NCBI RefSeq assembly: GCF_000371965.1
Contig: NZ_AQUO01000001.1
Location: 1,434,001 to 1,498,000, forward strand
Direction: 5' to 3'
From: Paracoccus sp. N5
GTDB taxonomy: Bacteria; Pseudomonadota; Alphaproteobacteria; Rhodobacterales; Rhodobacteraceae
DNA: 64,000 nt
A program made the position numbers and the translations under genes. Positions 50,825 through 59,002 of the stretch are shown here, piece after piece (the first letter of the stretch is position 1; every line of letters begins with the position of its first letter). The notes under the pieces are model-generated. The model was not told the origin of the DNA and made no database searches. It was given only the letters and a program-made list of their open reading frames with translations.

Positions 50825-51624
50825 GGCCGCTTCAGCAGCCGGAAGGCGGCCGAGGCGCCCCAGCCCGCCGCCACCGCGATGGCCAGCGACATGATGCCGT
50901 AAAGGAACGGCTGGTCCAGCGCCAGCCGATAGAGCCAGCGCTCCAGCCCGACCTTGCGCACCTCGATCGGGGCGCGGAAACTGTCGGTGACCAGCCCGTC
51001 GCGCAACAGGAAGATGCGGGTGCTGTAGAAGCCCTCGATCAGGTTGGCGGGCAGGCGCACATCGGCGCGAAACAGCGTCTGCTGCGCCAGGCGCACGGCG
51101 CCGTCGTCCTGGCGATAGAGGTCCGCGTGCCGGCGCAGGCGCACGAAAGCCTCGGTATAGGGCACCACGTCGGGAACGTCGGCCTGGCCGGAAAAGGCCC
51201 GCATCGCCAGCGGGATCGAGATGCGGAAGCGCTGGTCGTCCTTGGGGTTCAGGATCCGGCCCAGGGGCCGGGTCGTCGCCACCACGTAGAAGCTGGGCGC
51301 CGCGCCGATGCCGACCCGGCCGGTGTTGACCCAGACGCCGAAGCGCCGCTCCTTGTGGCGCACGGTGATGGCGCGGGCCGGCCCCTCGACCGTGACGATC
51401 ACGTCCAAGGGCTGGCCGGGCGGGATCGGCGTCTCGCGCTTGATGGCGCCGTAGATGATGATGTCCGAGCCGTCGAAATTCGTGGTGATGTCCACGTCGT
51501 CGCGCGACAGGCCGGCGACGATGCGCTCGGGCGGCTCGGGCCGCTCGGCCTCTTGCGCCGACAGCGGCAGCGCCAGCGCCAGAAGCATCGGGGCCAGCCA
51601 GGCCAGGGCGGCGCGCCGGATCAT
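50821..51624 (-). CDS. TIGR02186-family membrane protein
   Basis: A 267-aa protein with signal peptide (LAPMLLALALPLSA), then a beta-rich periplasmic region (ERIVAGLSRDDVDITTNFDG, SDIIIYGAIKRETP, RFGVWVNTGRVGIG). One C-terminal TM (FLYGIMSLAIAVAAGWGASA) has a short basic cytoplasmic end. This is the TIGR02186 family, found beside TauE/SafE permeases in alphaproteobacteria. Function unknown; partner of the permease is inferred from the ATGA overlap. Confidence 0.87.
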   Translation of the reverse strand: MIRRAALAWLAPMLLALALPLSAQEAERPEPPERIVAGLSRDDVDITTNFDGSDIIIYGAIKRETPIPPGQPLDVIVTVEGPARAITVRHKERRFGVWVNTGRVGIGAAPSFYVVATTRPLGRILNPKDDQRFRISIPLAMRAFSGQADVPDVVPYTEAFVRLRRHADLYRQDDGAVRLAQQTLFRADVRLPANLIEGFYSTRIFLLRDGLVTDSFRAPIEVRKVGLERWLYRLALDQPFLYGIMSLAIAVAAGWGASAAFRLLKRP

Positions 51625-52544
51625 TTCAGGATCCCCGGCGTGATGGAATAAAGGTCGTCCGGGCGCAGGAACAGGTCGAGCGCCAGCTTGCCGCAGACCG
51701 CCAGCACCAAGAGCGCCAGCAGGATGCGCAGCTGCTCGGCCCGCAGCCGGGCGCCGTAATGCGTGCCGACCTGCGCCCCGATGACGCCGCCGACGATCAG
51801 CAGCACCGCCAGCATCACGTCGACCGTGTTCGACGAGACCGCGTGCATCAGCGTGGTATAGGCCGACAGGAAGGTGATCTGGAACAGCGAGGTGCCGATG
51901 ACCACCTTGGTCGGCATACCCAGCAGATAGATCATCGCCGGCACCATGATGAAGCCGCCGCCGACCCCCATGATCGCGCCCAGCACGCCCACCGCCGCCC
52001 CGACCATCAGCACCGGGATCGCGCTGATATACAGGCCCGAGGCGCGGAACTTCATCTTCAGCGGCCATTTGTGCACCCAGCCGTGCTGGTTGCGGCGCAT
52101 CGGCTTGATCGGGCCGCTGACCCGGGTGCGGCGCAGCGCGCGCAGGCTTTCCTGCAGCATCATCGCCCCGATCAGGCCCAGGAAGACGACATAGCAGAGC
52201 TGCACCACCAGATCGACCTGGCCAAGCCGCGACAGCAGGTTGAACAGCAGCACCCCCAGCGACGAGCCGACGAGGCCGCCGCCCAGCAGCACCCAGCCCA
52301 TGCGGAAATCGACGGTCTTGCGCTTCACATGCGCCAGCACGCCGGAAAAGGATGAGGCCACGACCTGGTTCGCGCCGGTCGCCACCGCGATGGCCGGCGG
52401 GATGCCGATGAAGAACAGAAGCGGCGTGATCAGGAAGCCGCCGCCGACGCCGAACAGGCCCGACATCAGCCCGACGATGCCGCCCAGGCCCACCAGCGTG
52501 AAGCTGTTGACCACCACCTCGGCGATGGGAAGATAGATCTGCAT
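51621..52544 (-). CDS. TauE/SafE-family sulfite/organosulfonate exporter-like permease
   Basis: A 307-aa, eight-TM inner-membrane protein with the family's two internal repeats: SGLFGVGGGFLITPLLFFIG and LGAIMGVGGGFIMVPAMIYL. A charged cytoplasmic loop (RRTRVSGPIKPMRRNQHG) separates the halves. Members export sulfite, sulfoacetate or other organosulfur anions. The start MQIYLPIAEVVV at 52544 is chosen; the frame is open further upstream. Coupled with the TIGR02186 gene. Confidence 0.88.
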   Translation of the reverse strand: MQIYLPIAEVVVNSFTLVGLGGIVGLMSGLFGVGGGFLITPLLFFIGIPPAIAVATGANQVVASSFSGVLAHVKRKTVDFRMGWVLLGGGLVGSSLGVLLFNLLSRLGQVDLVVQLCYVVFLGLIGAMMLQESLRALRRTRVSGPIKPMRRNQHGWVHKWPLKMKFRASGLYISAIPVLMVGAAVGVLGAIMGVGGGFIMVPAMIYLLGMPTKVVIGTSLFQITFLSAYTTLMHAVSSNTVDVMLAVLLIVGGVIGAQVGTHYGARLRAEQLRILLALLVLAVCGKLALDLFLRPDDLYSITPGILK

Positions 52545-52732
52545 ATCCTGCCCGGCCCGTTTCTTCTTTCGATCCTGCCTCGGCCCGGGCTTCGCGTCAA
52601 ACGTCCCGCGCATGTCGCCTGCGGGTTGTCGCAGCGCCGTGGCATGGATAAGCATTGCACCACCGGCAGATAACCGGCGATGATGCGGGCGGCACCGGCG
52701 CTGTCCGCGCGCTTCGCCGCACAGGGACGAAC

Positions 52733-53524
52733 ATGCGCATTCTGATCACCAATGACGACGGCATCAACGCTCCGGGCCTCGTGACCCTGCACGAGATCGC
52801 GACCGAGGTCGCCGGCCCCGGCGGCGAGGTCTGGACCGTGGCCCCCGCCTTCGAGCAATCGGGCGTGGCGCATTGCATCAGCTATGTCCACCCGACGCTG
52901 ATCGCCGAGCTGGGCCCGCGCCGCTTTGCCGCCGAGGGCTCGCCGGCCGATTGCGTGCTGGCGGCCATGGACGTGATGAAGGACGATCCGCCCGACCTGG
53001 TGCTGTCGGGCGTGAACCGGGGCAACAACTCGGGCGAGAACGTGATGTATTCCGGCACGGTCGGCGGCGCGATGGAAGCGGCGCTGCAGGGCCTGCCCGC
53101 CATCGCGCTGTCGCAATACATGGGCAGCCGCACCGCCGGGCTGGAGGATCCGTATGAATGCGCGCGGGTGCATGGGCCGCGGCTGATCCGGCGGCTGCTG
53201 GATCACGGCGACTGGACCTCGGACGCGGATTTCCGGCTGTTCTACAACCTGAACTTCCCGCCCTGCGATGCGGGTTCGGTCAAGGGCACCCGCGTCGCGC
53301 CGCAGGGCCGCCGCCGCGGCGTGCGCTTCGAGATCGAGCCCTATCACGCGCCGAACGGCCGGCGCTTCCTGTGGGTGATGGGCGGCTCGCAGACCGCGCC
53401 GGCCACGCCGGACAGCGACGTGGACGCGAACATGCGCGACTATATCTCGCTGACGCCGATGCGGCCCGACCTGACCTGTCACAAAACCCTGGCCGAGTTG
53501 AGCGGCCTGCTGGACGAGGGCTGA
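52733..53524 (+). CDS. surE: 5'/3'-nucleotidase SurE
   Basis: Metal-dependent phosphatase acting on nucleoside 5'- and 3'-monophosphates, important in stationary phase. The 263-aa protein has the metal motif MRILITNDDGINAPG (Asp8, Asp9), FEQSGVAHCISY with the Ser ligand, and LSGVNRGNNSGENVMYSGTV, then GGAMEAAL. First gene of the conserved surE-pcm-nlpD cluster, 8 bp before pcm. Confidence 0.96.
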   Translation: MRILITNDDGINAPGLVTLHEIATEVAGPGGEVWTVAPAFEQSGVAHCISYVHPTLIAELGPRRFAAEGSPADCVLAAMDVMKDDPPDLVLSGVNRGNNSGENVMYSGTVGGAMEAALQGLPAIALSQYMGSRTAGLEDPYECARVHGPRLIRRLLDHGDWTSDADFRLFYNLNFPPCDAGSVKGTRVAPQGRRRGVRFEIEPYHAPNGRRFLWVMGGSQTAPATPDSDVDANMRDYISLTPMRPDLTCHKTLAELSGLLDEG

Positions 53525-53532
53525 ACCCGGGC

Positions 53533-54183
53533 ATGAGCGACGATCCCGAGACTGCCGAACGCAAGATGCGCTTCCTGTTCGCGCTGCGGCAGCGCGGGGT
53601 CACCGATCCGCGCGTGCTCGAGGCGATGGAGCGCATCGACCGCGGCGAATTCGTGCGCGGCCATTTCGAGGATCGCGCCTATGACGACACGCCGCTGCCG
53701 ATCCCCTGCGGCCAGACCATCAGCCAGCCCTCGGTCGTGGGGCTGATGACCCAGGCGCTGCAGGTCGGGCCGCGCGACAAGGTGCTGGAGATCGGCACCG
53801 GCTCGGGCTACCAGGCGGCGATCCTGTCGCTGCTTTGCCGCCGGGTCTATACGCTGGACCGCCACCGCCGGCTGGTCGCCGAGGCCGAGGCGATCTTCCG
53901 CCATTTCGGCCTGACCAACATCACCGCCATGGTCGCCGACGGCTCGCACGGGCTGCCCGAGCAGGCGCCCTTCGATCGCATCATGGTGACGGCGGCGGCC
54001 GAGGATCCGCCCGGGCCGCTCTTGGCGCAGTTGAAGATCGGCGGTATCATGGTGGTGCCGGTCGGGCAGTCGGATGCGGTGCAGACGCTGATCCGGGTGC
54101 GGCGCGACGAAAACGGCTATGATTACGACGAATTGCGGCAGGTGCGCTTCGTGCCGCTGGTCGAGGGGTTGGGACAGACATGA
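53533..54183 (+). CDS. pcm: Protein-L-isoaspartate O-methyltransferase
   Basis: SAM-dependent repair of isoaspartyl residues. The 216-aa protein has the pre-motif CGQTISQPSVVGLMTQAL, motif I VLEIGTGSGYQAAILSLL, and FDRIMVTAAAEDPPGPLLAQ with IGGIMVVPVG, all canonical. Follows surE by 8 bp and precedes the lipoprotein peptidase-like gene, the order found across proteobacteria. Confidence 0.96.
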   Translation: MSDDPETAERKMRFLFALRQRGVTDPRVLEAMERIDRGEFVRGHFEDRAYDDTPLPIPCGQTISQPSVVGLMTQALQVGPRDKVLEIGTGSGYQAAILSLLCRRVYTLDRHRRLVAEAEAIFRHFGLTNITAMVADGSHGLPEQAPFDRIMVTAAAEDPPGPLLAQLKIGGIMVVPVGQSDAVQTLIRVRRDENGYDYDELRQVRFVPLVEGLGQT

Positions 54184-54214
54184 CCCCCGGCCGTGCTGAG
54201 TGAGGAACGGGCAG

Positions 54215-55363
54215 ATGGCGAAAATCAGGCAATGGGCGCTGGCCGCCGGCGCCGTGGCGGGCTTGGTCTCCTGCGGGCCGCAGGGCGGGCTGGATTTCAG
54301 CAATTTCGACCCCGACCTGCGCGGTTGGGGCGGCGGCTTCGACACCGCCCAGGCCGCGGCGCGGGCGCAGCCGCGGCCGGCGCCGGACCAGCGCGGGGTG
54401 ATCTCCTATCCCGGCTACCAGGTCGCCATCGCCCGCCAGGGCGACACGGTCGCCACCATCGCGGCGCGGCTGGGGCTGAACGCCGGCGAACTGGCGAGCT
54501 ACAACGCGATCAATGCCAATACCGTGCTGAACCCCGGCGCCGTGGTCGCCCTGCCGCGCCGGGTGGCGGGCGGAGCGCCGGTCGCCACCTCGACCGGGCT
54601 GGTCAGCGATCCCTTCGCCGGCCAGGGCGTCCGGCAACCGGCCGCTGCGGCGGCCGCAGGCACGGGTGCGCCGACCCAGCCGGCGGCAAGCCAGCCGCGC
54701 CAGCATGTCGTCGCCACCGGCGAAACCGCCTGGTCCATCGCCCGCAAGTACAATGTCTCGGTCAATGACCTGGCCGCGTGGAACGGGCTCTCGTCGTCGA
54801 TGACGCTGCGCACCGGGCAGCGGCTGCTGATCCCGGTGGCGGGCGGCAAGGCGCCCCCGGCCACGGCGGTGGTGACCGCGCCCGGCAGCGGCAGCCCGAC
54901 GCCGCGCCCGCCCTCCTCGGCCGAGCCGCTGCCCAGCGAAAAGACCACGCCCGCCGGCAGCCCGGTGGCGAAGCCCGCCAGCCCGGACCTGGGCAAGACG
55001 CGCACCGCCGCCTCGGGCAATGGCCGGTTCCGCATGCCCGCCAGTGGCGCGATCATCCGCACCTATCAGAAGGGCAAGAACGAGGGCATCGACATCTCGG
55101 CCGCTGCCGGCAGCACGGTGGCCGCCGCCGGGTCGGGAACCGTGGCGGCGATCACCCGCGACACCGACAATGTGCCGATCGTGGTGGTGCGCCATGACGG
55201 CAACCTGATGACCGTCTATGCCGGCATCGAGGATGTCGCCGTCAGCAAGGGCCAGGCCGTCGGTGCCGGCACCGCGCTGGGCAAGGTCCGCAGCCAGGGC
55301 GTCGTGCATTTCGAGGTCCGCAACGGCTTCGACAGCGTCGATCCCGAGAAATACCTGAACTGA
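54215..55363 (+). CDS. nlpD: NlpD-like LysM/M23 lipoprotein (probable amidase activator)
   Basis: A 382-aa lipoprotein with Cys20 lipobox (GLVSC), two LysM peptidoglycan-binding domains (about 72-118, VAIARQGDTVATIAARLGL; and about 165-210, HVVATGETAWSIARKYNVSV), a Pro/Thr linker, and a C-terminal LytM domain (about 275-382). Zinc ligands are missing: the usual HxGxD is NEGID, and the usual HLHFEV is VVHFEV. As in E. coli NlpD this implies an activator of cell-wall amidases rather than a hydrolase. ATG at 54215 follows GAGGAACGG; an in-frame GTG lies five codons earlier. Follows pcm by 31 bp. Confidence 0.92.
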   Translation: MAKIRQWALAAGAVAGLVSCGPQGGLDFSNFDPDLRGWGGGFDTAQAAARAQPRPAPDQRGVISYPGYQVAIARQGDTVATIAARLGLNAGELASYNAINANTVLNPGAVVALPRRVAGGAPVATSTGLVSDPFAGQGVRQPAAAAAAGTGAPTQPAASQPRQHVVATGETAWSIARKYNVSVNDLAAWNGLSSSMTLRTGQRLLIPVAGGKAPPATAVVTAPGSGSPTPRPPSSAEPLPSEKTTPAGSPVAKPASPDLGKTRTAASGNGRFRMPASGAIIRTYQKGKNEGIDISAAAGSTVAAAGSGTVAAITRDTDNVPIVVVRHDGNLMTVYAGIEDVAVSKGQAVGAGTALGKVRSQGVVHFEVRNGFDSVDPEKYLN

Positions 55364-55842
55364 CCGGCGGGGCCGGGGCCGGCCGGGTCAGGGGCCGAAG
55401 GCAGGGCTGATGCGGCGCCGCGAAGCCGGCGCCCTGGAGCCGCCTTGGGCCGAAGCCAGACCCAGCCAAGCCCATCCCAGGATCAGCGGAAGCCGGCGCC
55501 CCGGAGGCCGCCTTGGGCCGAAGCTGCCAGACAGGCGGCCAGTGACTCGAAACATCGTTCCTTCGGATCGTGCGAAAGCCCGGCTCGGCCCTGCCTGAAG
55601 CGCCAGGCGGCGGAAATGCTTCCGGCCAGATTCGCGGGTCCGGGGTTCTGACAGGGCCTCGGCAGATGGCCCTGCGGTCGCAGCGCGCTGCCGGTTCCGC
55701 CAATGTCCTGCCGTCTCGCGGTCTCAGAACGCCACAGATTTGCCGCTTGGCGCGGCGGGCCGTGCCGCGGCCGCAGCCCTGCGGCTGCAAGCGGCGGTGC
55801 GGCGGTTCCGATCCGGGGACGCGGGACCGCCGGTCGGGGCCG
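55364..55842. other. Gene-free stretch with a duplicated segment
   Basis: 479 bp between the converging nlpD and PopZ-like genes. No credible gene. It contains a near-exact direct repeat of about 35 bp (55422-55457 and 55489-55524); the rest is unassigned. In related genomes valS often follows the PopZ-like gene, but no valS sequence is present here. Confidence 0.5.
55422..55524 (+). repeat. 35-bp direct repeat, two copies 67 bp apart
   Basis: Copy 1 (55422-55457) and copy 2 (55489-55524) share GAAGCCGGCGCC, a variable CTGGAG/CCGGAGG, then CCGCCTTGGGCCGAAG, with one substitution and one inserted base. Located in an intergenic region; each half contains the partly self-complementary GCCGGCGCC. 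Function unknown. Confidence 0.65.
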
Positions 55843-56781
55843 TCATTCCTGTTCGCACATCTGGCGCAGGGTCAGCTCGATCTCGTGACGGATCATCTGT
55901 TGCAGGTTGCGGCTCAGCCGGTTGCCGATCTCGCCCTGCAGCTCCTGGCGGATCGCCTCGCGGATCATGCCGCGCAGGTGGGTGCCCTTCTGGGTGTCCT
56001 TGTCCTGCGGCGCGAACAGGTGCTGTTCGCTTTCGCGGTTCAGCGCCTCGGCGGCGGCATGCGCCTCGGCCAGGGGATTGATCGGAGTCACGGTGGAATT
56101 CGCATGCAGCATGGTTTCCTCCATTTGCGCGTTCGTGGTGGTGGTGTGTTCGAGGAAGGGGCCGAAGGCCCGGATCGGCTGGGCGGCCGCATCCGGACAT
56201 GCGGTTTCGGCGGGATCGTCAGCGCGGGCCTCGGCCGCGAGCGGCTGCGGCCAGGCGGCGGCAAAGGCTGCATGGGTCGGTCCCGTCAGGGGCAGCTTCA
56301 GCCAGTCGCCGAAGTCGCTGTCCCGGACCCCTGGCTCGGGTTCGGGCGGGGCCGGAGCTTCGGCCATGGGTTCTGCCACGGCCTCCGCCGCAACCTCGGC
56401 CACGACCTCATCCACGACCTCCGCCGACAGTTCTGCCGGCATCTCCGCCACGGGTTCCGCCAACGCCGCCTCGGGGCCGGCCGCCGCGGCGGGCGCTTCG
56501 GCAGGCGCGGCGGTGGTTTCGCGCGCCTCCTCCTCCGCGGCGGTGGCGATCAGGTCGGTGCTGTCCAGCACCAGCGGCGCAGCCGCGGGCGGGACCGCAG
56601 CCATCGGCTCGACGCGGATGCGCGGCGCGATGTCCTGGGCGGGAAGCGTGTTCAGCGCCTGGTTCGGGATGCGGCAGCCTGCCTCATCCTGGGCGATGAG
56701 CCGGCGAATCGAGGCCAGCACGTCGCCGACGTTGTCCGCCCCGGGGGGCGGCGCCGGATGGCGCATCAGCTCATGCTGCAT
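55843..56781 (-). CDS. PopZ/DUF2497-like protein
   Basis: A 312-aa protein with a short N-terminal helix DNVGDVLASIRRLIAQDEAG, like the PopZ/DUF2497 motif (ExxxSIRKIIxDE). A long acidic Pro/Ala linker (about 60-170) follows. The C-terminal helical domain is LRGMIREAIRQELQGEIGNR, then LSRNLQQMIRHEIELTLRQM. PopZ is a polar scaffold that tethers the centromere in Caulobacter; this three-part layout is the same, but sequence similarity in the C-terminus is modest. It follows tolC by 27 bp, the usual Rhodobacterales neighbourhood. Function is inferred only. Confidence 0.68.
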   Translation of the reverse strand: MQHELMRHPAPPPGADNVGDVLASIRRLIAQDEAGCRIPNQALNTLPAQDIAPRIRVEPMAAVPPAAAPLVLDSTDLIATAAEEEARETTAAPAEAPAAAAGPEAALAEPVAEMPAELSAEVVDEVVAEVAAEAVAEPMAEAPAPPEPEPGVRDSDFGDWLKLPLTGPTHAAFAAAWPQPLAAEARADDPAETACPDAAAQPIRAFGPFLEHTTTTNAQMEETMLHANSTVTPINPLAEAHAAAEALNRESEQHLFAPQDKDTQKGTHLRGMIREAIRQELQGEIGNRLSRNLQQMIRHEIELTLRQMCEQE

Positions 56782-56808
56782 GATGCGCCCCCGGATTCGA
56801 GGGCGGGC

Positions 56809-58212
56809 TCAGTCCCTGCCGATCGCGCGCAAGACGCGGTCGAGGCTTTCGCCCTGCCTGCTGGTAAAGGGTGCGTCCTGCACCGCGTTGTAATAGGCCG
56901 ATGGGTCATAGGTCGGTATCCCCAGTTTCAGGTTTTCCACCGTCAACAAACCCATAGCGGACAATAGTTGATAATGTGCTAACTGGAGATTGGCTTCCGC
57001 CGTAATCTTGTTCGCGCGGGCCTCCAGCAGCGATTGTTCGGCGTCCAGGACGTCCAGAGTCGTCCTTGCGCCCAGCGTCGCCTCTTCGCGCACGCCATTA
57101 TAGGCCTGCTGCGCGGCAACGATCTGTTCATCGATGGCGCGAATCTGCGCCCGGGCCACGTCGATTCCCGCCCAGGCGGTGCCTACGGCCTGATCGACCT
57201 GGCGCGAGACGTTCAGCAGCGCCGCCCGGACCGAATCACGCTGCGCCATCGCCTTGCGATGCGCGGCGGGCAGGCGGCCGCCGGAATAGATCGTCTGCGA
57301 CAGGCTCAGTGACACCGAGGCGCTGTCCCGGGACGTGGAGCTCGCCCCGCCCAGGACCCCCTGCGAGCGGCTATGCTGCTTGGTCAGCCCGGCCGAGCCG
57401 GTCAGCTCGGGGTTGCGCTCGGCGGCGGCGGCGGCGACGCCCAGCTCGGCAGCGGCGGCCTCGCGCTGGGCCTGGCGGATCAGCGGATGGGTGCGCCGGC
57501 CGATGTCGCGCGCCGTCTCCAGCGTCGCCGGCAGCTTGGGCGAGGGCGGCGGCGGCGCCAGCGTGCCCGGCATCTTGCCGGTGGCGGCGCGGTAATTCTC
57601 GCGCGCGATCTGCAAATCACCTTCGGCCGAGGCCAGGCTGGCACGCGCCTCGGCCAGCGCGGCATCGGCCTGGGCCACATCGGTCTGGGTGATCTCGCCC
57701 ACGTCGAAACGGTCGGTCGCGGCCTGCTGTTCCTGGCCGATCACCCGCACGGAATTGGCCTGCAGCTCGACCTGCTCGGTGGCGCTGCGCACGTTCAGAT
57801 AGGCCTCGACCGCGCCCAGCAGCACGTCCTGCTCGACGCCCACCAGCGCGGCGCGGGTGCCCAGCACGCTTTCCTTGGCGATGTCGATGGCAATGGCGCT
57901 GCGGCCCCAGTCGTAGAGCGTCATCGAGGCCTGCAGCCCGATGCTGGCGCTGTTGGCGTCGAAGCCCTCGATGTTCTGATAGGTGTATTCGGCGACCCAT
58001 TGCAGCACCGGGCGCAGGGCAGCGATGGCGGCCGCCGCATCCTCGTCCGCGGCGCGCAGCACGGCGCGGTTCTGGTCCAGCAGCGCCGAGTGGCGATAGG
58101 CATCGACCATGGCGTCGGCCAGGGTTTCGGCCGTGGCGGGCAGCGCGGTCGCCCCCGCCAGCAGGGCCGCCAGCAGCGGGCGCCGCCATTTCCTCAGCGT
58201 ATCGCGAAACAT
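56809..58212 (-). CDS. tolC: TolC-family outer-membrane efflux protein
   Basis: Outer-membrane channel for type I secretion and drug efflux. The 467-aa precursor has a signal peptide (LAGATALPATA, cleavage near 30) and the two internally repeated helical hairpins of TolC. The repeat landmarks are SMTLYDWGRSAIAIDIAKES, VRSATEQVELQANSV, LSLSQTIYSGGRLPAAHRKA, LDVLDAEQSLLEARANKI and LQLAHYQLLSAMGLLTVENL. Start at 58212 has GGAAAGG ahead. Between a PopZ-like gene and a PIMT-family gene; could serve the RND pump at the right edge or an RTX exporter. Confidence 0.92.
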   Translation of the reverse strand: MFRDTLRKWRRPLLAALLAGATALPATAETLADAMVDAYRHSALLDQNRAVLRAADEDAAAAIAALRPVLQWVAEYTYQNIEGFDANSASIGLQASMTLYDWGRSAIAIDIAKESVLGTRAALVGVEQDVLLGAVEAYLNVRSATEQVELQANSVRVIGQEQQAATDRFDVGEITQTDVAQADAALAEARASLASAEGDLQIARENYRAATGKMPGTLAPPPPSPKLPATLETARDIGRRTHPLIRQAQREAAAAELGVAAAAAERNPELTGSAGLTKQHSRSQGVLGGASSTSRDSASVSLSLSQTIYSGGRLPAAHRKAMAQRDSVRAALLNVSRQVDQAVGTAWAGIDVARAQIRAIDEQIVAAQQAYNGVREEATLGARTTLDVLDAEQSLLEARANKITAEANLQLAHYQLLSAMGLLTVENLKLGIPTYDPSAYYNAVQDAPFTSRQGESLDRVLRAIGRD

Positions 58213-58235
58213 GCCATGGCCTTTCCTGTCGGCAC

Positions 58236-58889
58236 TCACAAGACGAAGCCCCGCGGCTTCGCGAAGCCCGGCAAAAGCGGCGCGCCGGCGTTGAACGAAA
58301 AGCGCCAGTTCACCCGGCCGTCCAGCTTGCGGCCCAGGCGCACGGTGCCGAGATTGCCCTCGCGGAACAGGGCGACGACGCGGCCGCCCTCGCGCAGCTG
58401 CTCGGCCAGGGCGTCGGGGAAGATCTCGATGGCGCCCTCGACCAGGATGGCGTCATAGGGGGCCTGGCTGGCGCAGCCCTCGGCCAGCGGGCCCCGGACC
58501 ACGGCGACATTGAAGACGTCCTGTGCCGCCAGCCGGGCCTCGGCCTCGGCGGCCATGGCCTCGTCGCTCTCGACGGCGACGACGGCCTCGGCGATGCGGG
58601 CCATGACAGCGGCGCCGTAGCCGTAGCCGCAGGCCACGTCCAGCACCAGGTCGCTGTTCTGAAGCGCCAGCACGTCCATCATCCGGCCCAGCGTGCGCGG
58701 CTCCAGCAGGACGCGGTCGGGGGCCAGGTCGATGTTTTCGCCGGCATAGGCCACGTCGCGGCGCGAGTCGGGGACGAACTGTTCGCGCGGGACGGTCAGC
58801 ATCGCCTCGATCACGGGATAGCTGGTCACCTCGTTCGGACGGACCTGGGTGTCGACCATCATGGTGCGTCGCTGCGCGAAATCGGTCAT
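58236..58889 (-). CDS. PIMT-family methyltransferase (second, divergent copy)
   Basis: A 217-aa SAM-dependent methyltransferase of the isoaspartyl methyltransferase superfamily: MVDTQVRPNEVTSYPVIEAM, YAGENIDLAPDRVLLEPRTL, motif I LVLDVACGYGYGAAVMARI, and YDAILVEGAIEIFPDALAEQ. Compared with the pcm at 53533 the motif I glycines are shifted (ACGYGYG instead of GTGSGYQ), and the C-terminal half is shorter, so a different substrate is likely. This tolC-linked type is common in Rhodobacterales. Located 23 bp upstream of tolC, same strand. Confidence 0.85.
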   Translation of the reverse strand: MTDFAQRRTMMVDTQVRPNEVTSYPVIEAMLTVPREQFVPDSRRDVAYAGENIDLAPDRVLLEPRTLGRMMDVLALQNSDLVLDVACGYGYGAAVMARIAEAVVAVESDEAMAAEAEARLAAQDVFNVAVVRGPLAEGCASQAPYDAILVEGAIEIFPDALAEQLREGGRVVALFREGNLGTVRLGRKLDGRVNWRFSFNAGAPLLPGFAKPRGFVL

Positions 58890-59002
58890 TCTGCGAACTC
58901 TGCTTTCGGTTGGCTATGGCACCTCTTGCCACGAAATTCCGGGCTGGGCAACGGCGGGCGATGCCATTGCCGCAAGGATGTGACCGTGGCAAGGTCGCAG
59001 GC

